This document shows, in pieces, positions 19,156-28,781 of a stretch of 64,000 bases of DNA. The notes beneath the pieces are model-generated. The model worked only from the letters and a program-made list of their open reading frames with translations. It searched no databases and had not been told where the DNA came from. The DNA is from an uncultured Lactobacillus sp. (lineage in GTDB: Bacteria; Bacillota; Bacilli; Lactobacillales; Lactobacillaceae). Positions within the stretch are counted from its first letter, which is position 1. The number at the start of each line of letters is the position of its first letter. The stretch spans positions 99,414 to 163,413 of the forward strand of contig NZ_CARBVX010000001.1 of NCBI RefSeq assembly GCF_948948975.1, written 5' to 3'. Made by a program: the position numbers and the translations under genes.

Positions 19156-19917
19156 TTATGAAAAATGATAAATCATAATACCCGCTGCTACTGCCGCGTT
19201 TAGTGACTCTGCCTTTCCCTTTATCGGGATATAGATCTTTTTATCAGCTGTTTCAATTACCTCTTTACTTGCCCCATGAGCCTCATTTCCAATTACGAGC
19301 GCTAATTGAGGAACTGGAGCACAATTATTCAAGGACTTAGCGGTTTTATCAAGAATACTTACATAGACTGGAAGGCCGTTTTCCTTAAAACTACTAATAG
19401 CTTCTAAAATCGGATTTTGGATAATTTGAATATGGAACTGGCTCCCCTGCATACTACGCTGAACTTTTGGATTATATAAATCTACACTTTCTTCAGATAA
19501 TACTACACCATCAAAACCGGCTGCATCGGCTGTACGAATAATCGTTCCAACATTCCCTGGATCAGTTAAATTATCTAAAACAACCCATTTTCCATATTCA
19601 AAACTAAATGATTTTGGTTGATTAATTGGTAGCACCATAAAGATATCTTGACTATTCTTAGTGCTACTTAAATGCTGAGCAATTGCATCAGTAATCTGGA
19701 TGACTTTATCATCTTTTAATTTATAACTCGCCTCTAACTTTTCTAAGGCTTCTGCTGTTCCTAAAATATAAAGATAATTTTCATGACTCTTTAAAGCTTC
19801 TTCAACTAAATGAAAACCTTCAATTAAATAAGTTTGAGTCTTTTTACGATACTTTTTCTGTTCAAGCTTTCTAAGGCTTTTAATTGTGGGATTATTTACT
19901 GAGTTAATTTCTATCAT
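19156..19917 (-). CDS. TrmH/SpoU family RNA 2'-O-methyltransferase
   Basis: 253 residues: an N-terminal substrate-binding domain (about 1-95), then the SPOUT knot. Motifs are NLTDPGNVGTIIRTADAAGF (motif 1, near 140), LALVIGNEAHG (motif 2) and IPIKGKAESLNAAVAAGI (motif 3). It methylates ribose in rRNA or tRNA using S-adenosylmethionine. The target base is not decidable; the family includes the YsgA/RlmB-like enzymes. It is divergent from acyP, the usual pairing in lactobacilli. Confidence 0.93.
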   Translation of the reverse strand: MIEINSVNNPTIKSLRKLEQKKYRKKTQTYLIEGFHLVEEALKSHENYLYILGTAEALEKLEASYKLKDDKVIQITDAIAQHLSSTKNSQDIFMVLPINQPKSFSFEYGKWVVLDNLTDPGNVGTIIRTADAAGFDGVVLSEESVDLYNPKVQRSMQGSQFHIQIIQNPILEAISSFKENGLPVYVSILDKTAKSLNNCAPVPQLALVIGNEAHGASKEVIETADKKIYIPIKGKAESLNAAVAAGIMIYHFS

Positions 19918-20014
19918 AAATTTCTACTTCCTTCTACTCTAATATTTTAAATTACCTCGTCCAAAATTAACATGTTAAAATTTAAATTAGAATATACAGA
20001 AAAGAGTGATACTT

Positions 20015-20290
20015 ATGAAAACAGTCACAATGAGAGTTACAGGCTTAGTACAAGGAGTTGGCTTTAGATGGACAACTCAAATGATTGCTCAAGAACTAGG
20101 AATCACAGGTACTGTTAAAAATAATCCAGATGGATCTGTATCAATTGTAGCTCAAGGGGATGAACTCCCATTAGAGCATTTTATCAAAAAAATCAAAGCA
20201 TCTCCTTCAGTTGCTGCCCATGTTGATCATGTAGATTTAAAGACAATTCCCAATACAGAAAAATTTACTCGCTTTAGTGTGGTTTATTGA
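20015..20290 (+). CDS. Acylphosphatase
   Basis: 91 residues. The active loop GLVQGVGFRW (Arg near 20) and the Asn of GTVKNNPDGSV (near 38) form the complete acylphosphatase site, which hydrolyses acyl phosphates such as 1,3-bisphosphoglycerate. The ATG at 20015 is chosen; the GTG at 20006 overlaps the ribosome site. yidC follows by 63 bp in the same direction. Confidence 0.95.
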   Translation: MKTVTMRVTGLVQGVGFRWTTQMIAQELGITGTVKNNPDGSVSIVAQGDELPLEHFIKKIKASPSVAAHVDHVDLKTIPNTEKFTRFSVVY

Positions 20291-20312
20291 TACTTTAACA
20301 AATAACTAGTAA

Positions 20313-20336
20313 ACTTTATTGCAGTAACAATAAAGT
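20313..20336 (+). promoter_or_regulatory. Inverted repeat next to the yidC ribosome site
   Basis: A perfect 9-bp inverted repeat, ACTTTATTG / CAATAAAGT, with a 6-base loop ends directly before the yidC Shine-Dalgarno (AGGAAAGG). It has no T-tail, so it is not a normal terminator. It may shape translation or mRNA ends between acyP and yidC. Confidence 0.45.
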
Positions 20337-20353
20337 AGGAAAGGTTATAGTTA

Positions 20354-21337
20354 ATGAAATCAAAAACTAAATATTTTAGTCTATTTGCCATGATAACTGT
20401 GCTAGCACTTACCTTAACCGGATGTGCTAACAATGGTCAAAGCATCTATCAAGCACCCACTAGTGGGCCCTATGCTTGGGTCTTTAGTCTATTTGGCAAA
20501 CCAATTCAAAACATCATGTTAGCTGTTGAGAATCAAATTGGTGGATCAAATGGAGCCGGCTGGGCAATTATTATCATCACTTTTGTTGTTCAGCTCATTG
20601 TTATGCCTCTTCGACTAGCATCCCAACGTAAAATGACTACCCAACAAGAGAAAACTCAAAAGCTCCAACCTCAAATGAAATTGATCCAAGAAGCACTTAA
20701 GAAGCCTGGCCTAACACAACCACAACAAATGCAAATTAGCCAACTTCAAATGCGCGTTTATAAGGAAAATAATATGTCAATGATGGGCGGAATGGGATGC
20801 TTACCATTACTTATTCAGCTTCCAATCATGATGGGAATTTATCAAGCTGTAGCTTATTCTAAAGAATTAGGTGCTTCAAGTTTCTTTGGTATTTCTCTTG
20901 GACAACGATCCATTATCTTAACAATTATTGCTACATTGCTGTATGTAGTTCAAGGTTATCTTTCAATGGTTGGAATACCTGAAGAACAAAAGAAAGCAAT
21001 GCAAATGACTTTAATTCTAAGTCCAGCTATGACTTTCTTTATTAGTATTTCTGCTCCAGGCGCCCTAGCACTTTACTTCTTAGTCGGTGGACTTATTGCT
21101 ATCTTGCAACAATTAATTACTACTTTTATTATTATGCCAAAAGTAAAAAGAGATGTTGCAGCTGAATTAAATGAACGTCCACTTAAAGTAGTTGTTACTC
21201 AAGATACCATTGATAACATTCTTAACACTACTTCTTCATCAACTTCCACTCCTGAGACAAATAAAGATCTTCATCAAGATTTACGTGCACGTAATGCGGG
21301 TAAACAAAAGCGCCCAAATGATTCAGACAAAAATTAA
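20354..21337 (+). CDS. yidC: Membrane protein insertase YidC/OxaA (lipoprotein type)
   Basis: 327 residues. A type II signal peptide ends in LTLTGC (Cys at 24). Five membrane segments follow, with the conserved Arg of VMPLRLASQRKM in the hydrophilic groove. A charged C-terminal tail ends RNAGKQKRPNDSDKN. It inserts membrane proteins with or without Sec. The typical Gram-positive length confirms an intact gene. A hairpin abuts the ribosome site. Confidence 0.95.
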   Translation: MKSKTKYFSLFAMITVLALTLTGCANNGQSIYQAPTSGPYAWVFSLFGKPIQNIMLAVENQIGGSNGAGWAIIIITFVVQLIVMPLRLASQRKMTTQQEKTQKLQPQMKLIQEALKKPGLTQPQQMQISQLQMRVYKENNMSMMGGMGCLPLLIQLPIMMGIYQAVAYSKELGASSFFGISLGQRSIILTIIATLLYVVQGYLSMVGIPEEQKKAMQMTLILSPAMTFFISISAPGALALYFLVGGLIAILQQLITTFIIMPKVKRDVAAELNERPLKVVVTQDTIDNILNTTSSSTSTPETNKDLHQDLRARNAGKQKRPNDSDKN

Positions 21338-21345
21338 TAAACATA

Positions 21346-21380
21346 AAAAATAGGAAATCCATTACGGATTTCCTATTTTT
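21346..21380. terminator. Bidirectional terminator between yidC and histidine kinase
   Basis: A perfect 15-bp stem (AAAAATAGGAAATCC / GGATTTCCTATTTTT) with an ATTAC loop lies between convergent genes. Confidence 0.92.
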
Positions 21381-22918
21381 TATTTATCTGACTTAGATTT
21401 TAATAATGGAAATTCAATCATGAACTTACTGCCTGAGCCAAGTGTTGAACTAACACTGATTTTTCCATGATAACTTTCAACTAGTTTCCGAGCGATAGCT
21501 AAGCCTAATCCATTTCCACCTTTTTCACGGGTTCTAGCCTTATCTACACGATAAAAACGATTAAAAATTTTATCCTGTTCATCAGGAGCAATACCTTCAC
21601 CAAAATCTTGAACTGAAATCTTAACTTTATCTTTTTCAGTAGCAGCAGCCACCAAAATTTCTTTTCGATCAGTAGAATATTTAATAGCATTATCAATCAA
21701 AATGATTAAAATTTGCTCGAAATGATTACGATAAATCTTAACTATCGTATCAGGTTTTAGGTCTGCATCATCATAAGTAATGGTAAAGTCTTGATGAATC
21801 ATTCTCATGTCATTCACAGTTCTGTTTAGTACTTCATTGACATCAGTTGTTTTATCAGGATATTGCAAATCAACTTGTTCCGCCCGAGTCAGATTCAGCA
21901 TTTCTTGAATCAAATGTTTCATTCTCTTGCTTTCTTGAAGAGAAGCCTGAATTGATTCTTCCAGTACTTGAGGATCATCTTTTCCCCAACGCTCTAATAA
22001 GTTTAAGTGTCCTTCAATTACAGCTACGGGAGTTCTCAATTCATGAGAAACATCTCCTACAAACTGTTTTTGCTGCTGCATATAGGCTTGCATTCTATCG
22101 AGCATCTTATTAAAAGATGTCGCTAGTTCTCCTAATTCATCATTTCTATGAAGATCGGGTACTCGCCTTTTATCAGTGGGGTCTTTATTAATATCATGAG
22201 AAATTTGAGACATTTTCTTAATTGGTTGGACAACACTATTAACTATCAAGTAAGACAAACCAATAAAAATCACAATAGCAATAACTGATAGACCAATCAT
22301 CCAGTTTCGAATAGATTTCAATACTTGATTTTGTTGATCCATGGAATTATCCACAATCAAATATCCAGTTAATCGATGTGTCCTCTCAGAAAAAATCTTC
22401 TGATATACTTTCATATGAATTTTCCCGCGACTCGTCACAACTTTTAGCACATGATTTTCAGTCTTACTAAATTGTGGCATCCCTTCATCGGGAACATTTC
22501 CATTACTAAAAACAACATCTCCGGCAGGATTATAAATTGTAATACTGGTATCACGATTAGATAAAGTAGCTAATACGTCATCATTAAAAATATTACCACG
22601 ATCATTAGAAGTAAGTGGTGTTTGTCCTTCTAAAATACGACTTGTATTCGGAGAAAGCTTAGGTACAACATTTGAAATTTGTAAACTTGTTGGAATTTCA
22701 ACTAGTCTTCTTTGAAATGTAGTTGTTACACTCTCTGTCAAATTTCTTTCCTGTGAGATAATTTGTTGCTCAACTAACGAATAAATTGCAATTGAAAATA
22801 TAACAAAAGAGACCGTAATTGTCGCTGCAACTAAACTTACCCACTTAAAAGTTAGTGAGGACTTTAGGGTCTCTTTCTTAGATTTATTTTGTTTCTTCAC
22901 GTGCTTCATCATTTTCAT
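21380..22918 (-). CDS. Sensor histidine kinase (ArlS/CroS-like), 512 aa
   Basis: Two membrane segments (about 26-48 and 204-226) enclose an extracellular sensor of about 150 residues, followed by HAMP. The phosphoacceptor box is FVGDVSHELRTPVAV (His near 291). The ATPase part shows N (LIDNAIKYS), G1 (DFGEGI), F and G2 (GGNGLGLAIARKLV) boxes. It pairs with the OmpR-type regulator upstream; the two overlap by 35 bases. The architecture resembles ArlS/HK of envelope-stress systems, but the signal is unknown. Confidence 0.92.
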   Translation of the reverse strand: MKMMKHVKKQNKSKKETLKSSLTFKWVSLVAATITVSFVIFSIAIYSLVEQQIISQERNLTESVTTTFQRRLVEIPTSLQISNVVPKLSPNTSRILEGQTPLTSNDRGNIFNDDVLATLSNRDTSITIYNPAGDVVFSNGNVPDEGMPQFSKTENHVLKVVTSRGKIHMKVYQKIFSERTHRLTGYLIVDNSMDQQNQVLKSIRNWMIGLSVIAIVIFIGLSYLIVNSVVQPIKKMSQISHDINKDPTDKRRVPDLHRNDELGELATSFNKMLDRMQAYMQQQKQFVGDVSHELRTPVAVIEGHLNLLERWGKDDPQVLEESIQASLQESKRMKHLIQEMLNLTRAEQVDLQYPDKTTDVNEVLNRTVNDMRMIHQDFTITYDDADLKPDTIVKIYRNHFEQILIILIDNAIKYSTDRKEILVAAATEKDKVKISVQDFGEGIAPDEQDKIFNRFYRVDKARTREKGGNGLGLAIARKLVESYHGKISVSSTLGSGSKFMIEFPLLKSKSDK

Positions 22919-23612
22919 CAGTTCTTACCATATAACCGGTACCACGAACAGTCTTGATGTATGATGGACGGCCCGGTACATCAATCTTATTACGTAAATA
23001 ACGCACATAGACTTCAACAACATTCGTTTCAATCTTAGATTCAGGTCCCCAAATTTTGTTTAAAAGTTGCTCTCTTGTAACCACATTATTCTTATTTTCA
23101 ATTAATGTCATTAACAAGTTGTATTCACGTTTAGTTAGATCAACTGTACTATCTCCGCGGTGAACAATTCGATTAGCTGTTTCAATAGTTAAATCATTGA
23201 AGTGAACTACCTTTTGAACTCCCATCGTATCGCCCATAGCTCTCTTTTCAATTTGTACTCTTCTTAAAACAGCACGTAAACGAGCTAATAATTCTTCGAT
23301 TGCAAAAGGTTTAACGATATAATCATCAGCACCATGGTCTAAACCTGAGACACGGTCAATTACTGAATCTCTTGCAGTCATCATAATGATTGGAGTTGTT
23401 TTTTCTTGGCGCACACGACGAGCAATTTCCAATCCATTAAGATCTGGCAACATTAAATCTAACAAAATTGCGTCAAAATCTTCATTTAAAGCTAAATCCA
23501 ATCCTTTCCGACCGTTTCCTTCAACTTGAGTTTCATATTTTTCATGTCTTAATTCTAGTTCTACAAAACGGGCAAGATTTTTTTCATCTTCAATAATCAG
23601 AATTTTACTCAT
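22884..23612 (-). CDS. OmpR family response regulator (ArlR-like)
   Basis: 242 residues. The receiver domain has acidic residues EDE, phosphoacceptor Asp in AILLDLMLPDLNG (near 52), T (MMTARDS) and K (YIVKPFAIEEL). The C-terminal winged helix has VDLTKREYNLLMTLIENKNN and the recognition region NVVEVYVRYLRNKID. The ATG at 23612 (MSKILIIEDEK) follows GGAGAAAAT. An upstream start at 23624 would overlap that site. It is cotranscribed with the kinase. Confidence 0.95.
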   Translation of the reverse strand: MSKILIIEDEKNLARFVELELRHEKYETQVEGNGRKGLDLALNEDFDAILLDLMLPDLNGLEIARRVRQEKTTPIIMMTARDSVIDRVSGLDHGADDYIVKPFAIEELLARLRAVLRRVQIEKRAMGDTMGVQKVVHFNDLTIETANRIVHRGDSTVDLTKREYNLLMTLIENKNNVVTREQLLNKIWGPESKIETNVVEVYVRYLRNKIDVPGRPSYIKTVRGTGYMVRTDENDEAREETK

Positions 23613-23682
23613 TATTTTCTCCACTACTATTCAATCTGGTTAAAAATTTTATTAATAAATTAATATTAAATTTAAAGATACA

Positions 23683-24243
23683 TTAATGCAAGGGTTTATT
23701 ACTTGTTTTTTCATCTTTAAATAAATCCTTAAGCTTAGCAAAAGCAGGATTTTCCTTATTAGATTGCTGTTCTTGATAAGCTTCTTGAGAAATAACCTTC
23801 CAGCCTTCTCCTTCAGGAAAGTCTCCTTCGGCCTCTTCTTCAGGGGTCAAGATCACCGATGGTAAGCTTAAAAGTAAGTTATCTTCTACAGCCTTTTGAA
23901 GATCAATTGTATCATCCTTAACAGTTACAATTGTATCTTCTTCATCAAGCTGTTCTTGAGTTGGTTCAACTTCACTATAGTTCTCAGTAAAGTTGAATTT
24001 TTGATGCATTTTTACTGGCTTTAAGCTACGAGTTGAAGGTACTACAACATCTGCTTCGACAGTAAAATTACCAGTAACAAAAGGTTCATCATAGAAGAAG
24101 TCACCGGTAACATGAACATTCTTTGCATCTGCCAGTAATTCTTTACTTCTATCAAAAAATTCTTTACTTAACTCAACGTTCTCATCAACATGAGTTAATG
24201 GATTACGACTATTTTTAATTTGCGAATATGAAAACTTTAACAT
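23683..24243 (-). CDS. DUF177 (YceD family) protein, 186 aa
   Basis: An acidic protein with the DUF177 core (NVHVTGDFFYDEPFVTGNFT near 40-60 and ADVVVPSTRSLKPV). The E. coli YceD family is linked to 23S rRNA accumulation. In most bacteria it lies directly before rpmF (L32); here no rpmF follows, and the two-component genes come next after 70 bp. It overlaps the tmcAL stop by one base, so it ends the yqeG-to-tmcAL operon. Confidence 0.9.
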   Translation of the reverse strand: MLKFSYSQIKNSRNPLTHVDENVELSKEFFDRSKELLADAKNVHVTGDFFYDEPFVTGNFTVEADVVVPSTRSLKPVKMHQKFNFTENYSEVEPTQEQLDEEDTIVTVKDDTIDLQKAVEDNLLLSLPSVILTPEEEAEGDFPEGEGWKVISQEAYQEQQSNKENPAFAKLKDLFKDEKTSNKPLH

Positions 24244-25400
24244 TATTTTACCTCGATTGGTTTACGACCAAAATTTTGATCTTCACCCATAATTTGTTCA
24301 AAAAGCCGATCCACTTTCACTTGTAAACCTAAGGTTCCCCTTGCAGCATTTTTCTTATCAACTTTTGAAATAATCGGTACTTGAACATCTTTTCTAATTT
24401 TCTTAAGATAATTTCTTCCTCGACTACTGTAACCTAACAGTAAAGTTGAAACATCTTGATAAGAATCCTTTATTTCGTTCTCAGTGACATTTAAAAGCGT
24501 GTAAAGACATAATCTTCTTAAACGAGCATAAGTATATCGCTTAGACTTAATTTGCCGTAAAAATGAAGTAAAATCTTCTGCCGTATGGATTTCTTCCTTC
24601 ATTTTATACTCTAGTCCTTCACTCATTTGATAAATTGACTGCAGTTCTTCTAAACTTGCACTTTCAATTCGATACTTCAAAAAGTTAAATAAAAGATTCC
24701 AGTTCGGATAAACTTTTTGACTTTCTAAACTTACCAATTCTCCTTTAGGAAGATATCTTTTTAATTCAGATAAGTCATTAGGATGATGCAAGCAATAATT
24801 TCTAATAGCCGTAGCTGAGGAAACTATTTTATCTTGTAAAAGGGGATCATCATGTCCACTTCCTACTCTTGTTATAGGATGTAAATGAAGTGGATTTTTT
24901 AATTGTTCACTTGCAACTGCATAAGCAACGGCTAACATCATGTTAGGTTGATTTACCTCATGCCCCACTTCTCTAGCAACCATTTCATTATATTGAGTAG
25001 CATAAGTTTGAGTGTAGTCTCGAAAGTCCATCCGATTCTTTGGAATTTGATTTATTTTTTGACCTAAATAAGAAAAATTTAGATTTGAATCCTCTACTCC
25101 AAAAAATAATTCTGACACTCCCAAATCACTCAACATTTTAATACTACCATTAGCAAAAATATCAGCTGGCTGCACAGCAAAAGAAAATGGTAGTTCGAAT
25201 ACTAAATCAGCTCCAGAAGCTAAAGCTGCTTTTGCTCTTTGCCACTTATCCATAATCGCCATTTGTCCACGTTGAACATAATTACCTGACATTACAACAA
25301 TTATTGGATCATTTTTAGCTGCCAAGCGGGCTTGATTCATTAAAAACTCATGGCCGCTATGAAAAGGATTATATTCGGCTACAATGCCAATTACACTCAT
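24243..25400 (-). CDS. tmcAL: tRNA(Met) cytidine acetate ligase
   Basis: 385 residues. The nucleotidyltransferase-like motif [11 protein letters not shown] (HxGH) is near residue 9, and the SGNYVQRG loop and ELPF follow. These mark the YlbM/TmcAL family, which makes N4-acetylcytidine at the wobble position of elongator tRNA-Met from acetate and ATP. The length is normal. It lies after rsfS as in B. subtilis and other Firmicutes. Confidence 0.93.
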   Translation of the reverse strand: MSVIGIVAEYNPFHSGHEFLMNQARLAAKNDPIIVVMSGNYVQRGQMAIMDKWQRAKAALASGADLVFELPFSFAVQPADIFANGSIKMLSDLGVSELFFGVEDSNLNFSYLGQKINQIPKNRMDFRDYTQTYATQYNEMVAREVGHEVNQPNMMLAVAYAVASEQLKNPLHLHPITRVGSGHDDPLLQDKIVSSATAIRNYCLHHPNDLSELKRYLPKGELVSLESQKVYPNWNLLFNFLKYRIESASLEELQSIYQMSEGLEYKMKEEIHTAEDFTSFLRQIKSKRYTYARLRRLCLYTLLNVTENEIKDSYQDVSTLLLGYSSRGRNYLKKIRKDVQVPIISKVDKKNAARGTLGLQVKVDRLFEQIMGEDQNFGRKPIEVK

Positions 25401-25410
25401 ACTCTTACCT

Positions 25411-25758
25411 TTAGTCTAAGTTTAATTCTAGTTTCTTACCATTGCTCCAAAGCTTTTCTAAGCCATAAAAGTCTCGTGCATCTTCAGTAAATACATTTAC
25501 AACTACATCTCCCATATCTACCAAGAGCCAGTTAGAATCACGAGTTCCTTCAATACGGTAGTCTTCTTTTCCATGTTCATGAATTTTATCAATAATACTG
25601 TTAACAATGGCATGAAGTTGACGGTTTGAGCCAGCTGTTGTTACAACATAGTAATCAGCTAAAATACTAATTCCTTGCATATCATATGCTTCAGTATCTT
25701 CACCATGTCTTTCATCGATTGCTTCTACAGTTAAATCTAATAATTTTTTACTATCCAA
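25411..25758 (-). CDS. rsfS: Ribosomal silencing factor RsfS
   Basis: 115 residues from a TTG at 25758 ([20 protein letters not shown]). The AAAGGA site lies nine bases upstream, and a longer in-frame start at 25776 would be part of that site. The core is [20 protein letters not shown] plus [25 protein letters not shown] in segments. RsfS binds L14 and keeps 30S and 50S subunits apart in starvation. It stands between yqeK and tmcAL. Confidence 0.95.
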   Translation of the reverse strand: MDSKKLLDLTVEAIDERHGEDTEAYDMQGISILADYYVVTTAGSNRQLHAIVNSIIDKIHEHGKEDYRIEGTRDSNWLLVDMGDVVVNVFTEDARDFYGLEKLWSNGKKLELNLD

Positions 25759-25780
25759 TTTTATTTTTCCTTTCAAAATT

Positions 25781-26377
25781 CTAACCCTTTACTGCCCATT
25801 TATTGTAAGCAGCAAATGTCTTAGGATAAATCTTTTTTCTATTAGTTATTAAAAAATCAAGTGTGTGGGCTAATTCAAAGCCTACCCCATCATCTAAGTT
25901 AGCAAAGGCTACTTTTCTTGCTTCTTCTACTCCAGGAAAGTCACGACCTGGCTCAATAAAATCTGCTACAAAGACAATTTTATCTAGTGTGGTCATTTCT
26001 ACATCAGCAGTAGTATGACGCTTAATAGCAGTTAAAATTTCTGGATCAGTTATCTTTAATTCTTTTTCAATAAAATATGATCCCACAATTCCATGCCAAA
26101 TAGCTCGATTATAATTAAGTAAATCTGGATCAAAATGCTGCTTCTTAATCACTTCAATAAATCGTGCAGGAGCGACTTGCTTTGCATAATCATGGATAAA
26201 TCCTGCTAAAGCAGCCTTATCAGGATCATAATTATTAAGTTCAGCTAACTTACGACTAGTTTCACTTACACCAATACAATGCTTAAATCTCTTTTCATCC
26301 ATGTTGCTTTTTTCTTTAGCAACAATTTCCTCAGAAGTTAACGGGGAATATGTTTTAACAAAATTAATTTCAGTCAC
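25781..26377 (-). CDS. HD-domain hydrolase YqeK (Ap4A hydrolase family)
   Basis: 198 residues from a GTG at 26377 that overlaps the nadD stop (GTGACTGA) and follows AGAGG. HD metal-binding residues: KHCIGVSETSRKLA (His), GFIHDYAKQ (HD pair), and WHGIVGSYFIEKEL. Members of this family hydrolyse diadenosine tetraphosphate symmetrically. It is cotranscribed with nadD and rsfS. Starting further upstream at 26413 would extend it into nadD with no ribosome site. Confidence 0.92.
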   Translation of the reverse strand: MTEINFVKTYSPLTSEEIVAKEKSNMDEKRFKHCIGVSETSRKLAELNNYDPDKAALAGFIHDYAKQVAPARFIEVIKKQHFDPDLLNYNRAIWHGIVGSYFIEKELKITDPEILTAIKRHTTADVEMTTLDKIVFVADFIEPGRDFPGVEEARKVAFANLDDGVGFELAHTLDFLITNRKKIYPKTFAAYNKWAVKG

Positions 26378-26996
26378 GATACAAGCCTCTTGATTCAATA
26401 TATAAGCGTACACTTTCCGGTACTAAATACCGAATAGAATTACCTGTAGCTATATTTTGACGAATTAAGGAAGATGAAATATCTAGATTTGGTGCATCAA
26501 CCCAAATCATTGGAAACTTGGGGTTTTGCGGATAATTTGGTCTCCTAACGCCAACTAAGGTAGATAAAAGTGCTATAGTTTCTGGTTCACGCCAATTTTC
26601 AAAGTCGTTTACTTCGTCACTACCCATAATTAAGTAATATTGATTACGTGGTGCTCTCTTCTTTAAGTAACGTAAAGTATCAACCATATATGAAGTTCCA
26701 CCACGCATTATTTCAAAAAGCTTAACATGAAAGTGTGGATTATCATGAGTAGCCAATTCAAGCATTGCACAACGATCTTTAGTGCTTATGTTTCCCGCTA
26801 TTTTTTTATGTGGCGGCGTATTATTGGGAATAAACCATATTTCATCTAAATGAAGCTGTTTTCTAACTTGCTCCGCCATTGATAAATGAGCTAAATGAAC
26901 CGGATTAAAAGTTCCTCCCATAATTCCAATTTGCTGAGCAGAGCTCGTAACTGGTTCAAATTGTACTTGTGGTTTTTCTTTTACAACACATTGCAT
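26370..26996 (-). CDS. nadD: Nicotinate-nucleotide adenylyltransferase
   Basis: 208 residues. The motif GGTFNPVHLAHL (near 27-38) and ISSSLIR near the C-terminus form the nucleotidyltransferase site that makes deamido-NAD from NaMN and ATP. About 20 residues precede the core, an extension seen in lactobacillar NadD. The ATG overlaps the yqeH stop (TAATG). In many Firmicutes a yhbY-type RNA-binding gene lies between yqeH and nadD; none is present here. Confidence 0.95.
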   Translation of the reverse strand: MQCVVKEKPQVQFEPVTSSAQQIGIMGGTFNPVHLAHLSMAEQVRKQLHLDEIWFIPNNTPPHKKIAGNISTKDRCAMLELATHDNPHFHVKLFEIMRGGTSYMVDTLRYLKKRAPRNQYYLIMGSDEVNDFENWREPETIALLSTLVGVRRPNYPQNPKFPMIWVDAPNLDISSSLIRQNIATGNSIRYLVPESVRLYIESRGLYRD

Positions 26997-28105
26997 TATA
27001 TTAACGCTCTTCTAATTCCTAAACCAATTCCTTCTGGTGTATAAGCTTTTACTACGACATTAGCAGGTGTGGTAATAAAGCCAACGCCGCCAAATAAAAT
27101 ATCACTTTTTTCTTTTGGTGAAAAAGTTTGGCCCTTTAATGGTCCGAGATTATCTTCTTTACTTGGTGGAAGCAATAAATCATCTTTATGTTTTTCATAA
27201 AATGCATCCGCATTTTCAGTCTTTGTTCTGTGTACATAAAGATCGCGTGCAACATAAATTGTAAATCCAGCAGATGGACCATCTACATAGTCAAAACGTC
27301 CCAATCCAGCTAAAAAGATTGTCTGTCCAGGCAAAAGTTGGTAGGTTGCTGGCTTTAATGGCTTCTTTGGTTCAACAACTTCAAGTTCTTTTCCACTCAA
27401 ATGACTAGCCAGTTGATTGGCATTCAAAATTCCGGGTGTGTCAATTAAATAATGCCCATTAGAAAGTGGAATTTTAATTTCATCTAATGTTGTTCCAGGA
27501 AATTTAGAGGTAGTAATGACATCCTTTAAATCACTGTTCATATTGATGATCGCGTTGATTAACGTGGATTTTCCAACATTGGTTGTTCCAACAAAATAGA
27601 TATCTTTCTTTTCGCCTTTTTTAGCTAAAAATGCCATCAACTCATCTAAATTTTTCTTTTTAGCAGCTGAAACTAAAAATATTTTTTCTGGTTTTAAGCC
27701 ATTTCGATTAGCTTCTTGGCGCATCCAATCTTTAATTTTGGATTCTTTAGAATTTTTGGGAAATAAATCTACTTTATTACCAACTAAAATATATTCATTA
27801 CCTCCAATAAAACGCTTAATTGAAGAAATCAATGAATTACTAAAATCAAACAAGTCAACCACATTAACGACTAATGCCTTCTTTTGACTAATTGAATTAA
27901 GTAAAGCCAAGAAATCATCGTTATTTTCTTCAACGGGCATAATTTCATTATAGTGTCTTAATCTAAAACACCGCTGACAATATACTTCATTATCATCATT
28001 CTCTAGTGCCTTTTTTAAGGCAGAAGATGGTAAGTAGCCCGATTTTTTAGGGTCTTGATCTTGTAATATACTTCCACAACCAATACAACGTAATTCTTCA
28101 CTCAT
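26996..28105 (-). CDS. yqeH: Circularly permuted GTPase YqeH
   Basis: 369 residues. A zinc finger at the N-terminus (CIGCGSIL ... CQRCFRL) precedes a permuted GTPase: G4 (GNKVDL, near 110) and G5 (SAAKK) come before G1 (GTTNVGKST, near 177) and G3 (DTPG, near 222). YqeH takes part in 30S ribosome assembly. The ATG overlaps the end of yqeG by four bases, which indicates coupling. Confidence 0.95.
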   Translation of the reverse strand: MSEELRCIGCGSILQDQDPKKSGYLPSSALKKALENDDNEVYCQRCFRLRHYNEIMPVEENNDDFLALLNSISQKKALVVNVVDLFDFSNSLISSIKRFIGGNEYILVGNKVDLFPKNSKESKIKDWMRQEANRNGLKPEKIFLVSAAKKKNLDELMAFLAKKGEKKDIYFVGTTNVGKSTLINAIINMNSDLKDVITTSKFPGTTLDEIKIPLSNGHYLIDTPGILNANQLASHLSGKELEVVEPKKPLKPATYQLLPGQTIFLAGLGRFDYVDGPSAGFTIYVARDLYVHRTKTENADAFYEKHKDDLLLPPSKEDNLGPLKGQTFSPKEKSDILFGGVGFITTPANVVVKAYTPEGIGLGIRRALI

Positions 28106-28620
28106 TCTAATTTCTCCTTAAAAACTACAGGTTTTCTTAAATTCAAAAAGAAAAAGATAAATTTCTCAAAGAAGCGGTTGATTCTTGTATTCCACTTATC
28201 CGTTTCAACTAATGGTTTTACTAAAACCGTAGCTACACCAGCTAAATTACCCGCCTGTATGTCAGTAATCAACTGGTCTCCTACCATTAAAACTTGATCT
28301 TTTTGTAGATTCAAAGCCTTTAATTCCTTATTAATACCGATGGGCAAAGGCTTGCGTGCTTTTGCAATAAAAGAAATATGGTATGGATTCAGAACTTTTC
28401 CAATTCGTTCTGCATTATTATTTGAAATAACAACTAAGCGAATTCCATCCTTGGCTAAGCGTTCATTAAGCTGTTTCATTTCAACCGCTGTATCTGCTTT
28501 ATTCCAAGCAAGTAACGTATTATCCAAATCGCTAAAAACAGCCTTAATTCCCATCTTCTTTAACTGTTTTGGATCTAAATGATAGATAGTATCTATTGTA
28601 TAACGAGGTCTAAACAACAT
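28102..28620 (-). CDS. YqeG family HAD-type phosphatase, 172 aa
   Basis: The HAD motif I is DLDNTLLAW near residue 31 and motif IV region is MVGDQLITDIQAGNLAG. It belongs to the YqeG/IIIA HAD phosphatases, found in nearly all Firmicutes just before yqeH; relatives act on phosphatidylglycerophosphate, but the substrate of this branch is not settled. It is the first gene of the yqeG-yqeH-nadD-yqeK-rsfS-tmcAL-DUF177 operon. Confidence 0.92.
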   Translation of the reverse strand: MLFRPRYTIDTIYHLDPKQLKKMGIKAVFSDLDNTLLAWNKADTAVEMKQLNERLAKDGIRLVVISNNNAERIGKVLNPYHISFIAKARKPLPIGINKELKALNLQKDQVLMVGDQLITDIQAGNLAGVATVLVKPLVETDKWNTRINRFFEKFIFFFLNLRKPVVFKEKLE

Positions 28621-28781
28621 TAAAAAATCTCCACTTTTTTCTCATATCTATAGTATCAGAAATCTTTAATCTTTAGAAACATTTGATGATTGAAAAATTA
28701 AATTTTACTTTTCTTTAGAATAAAAGATGGTAAAATGATAACAATTTATATTTCCACCGTATTACACAAAGAAGTTAAATT

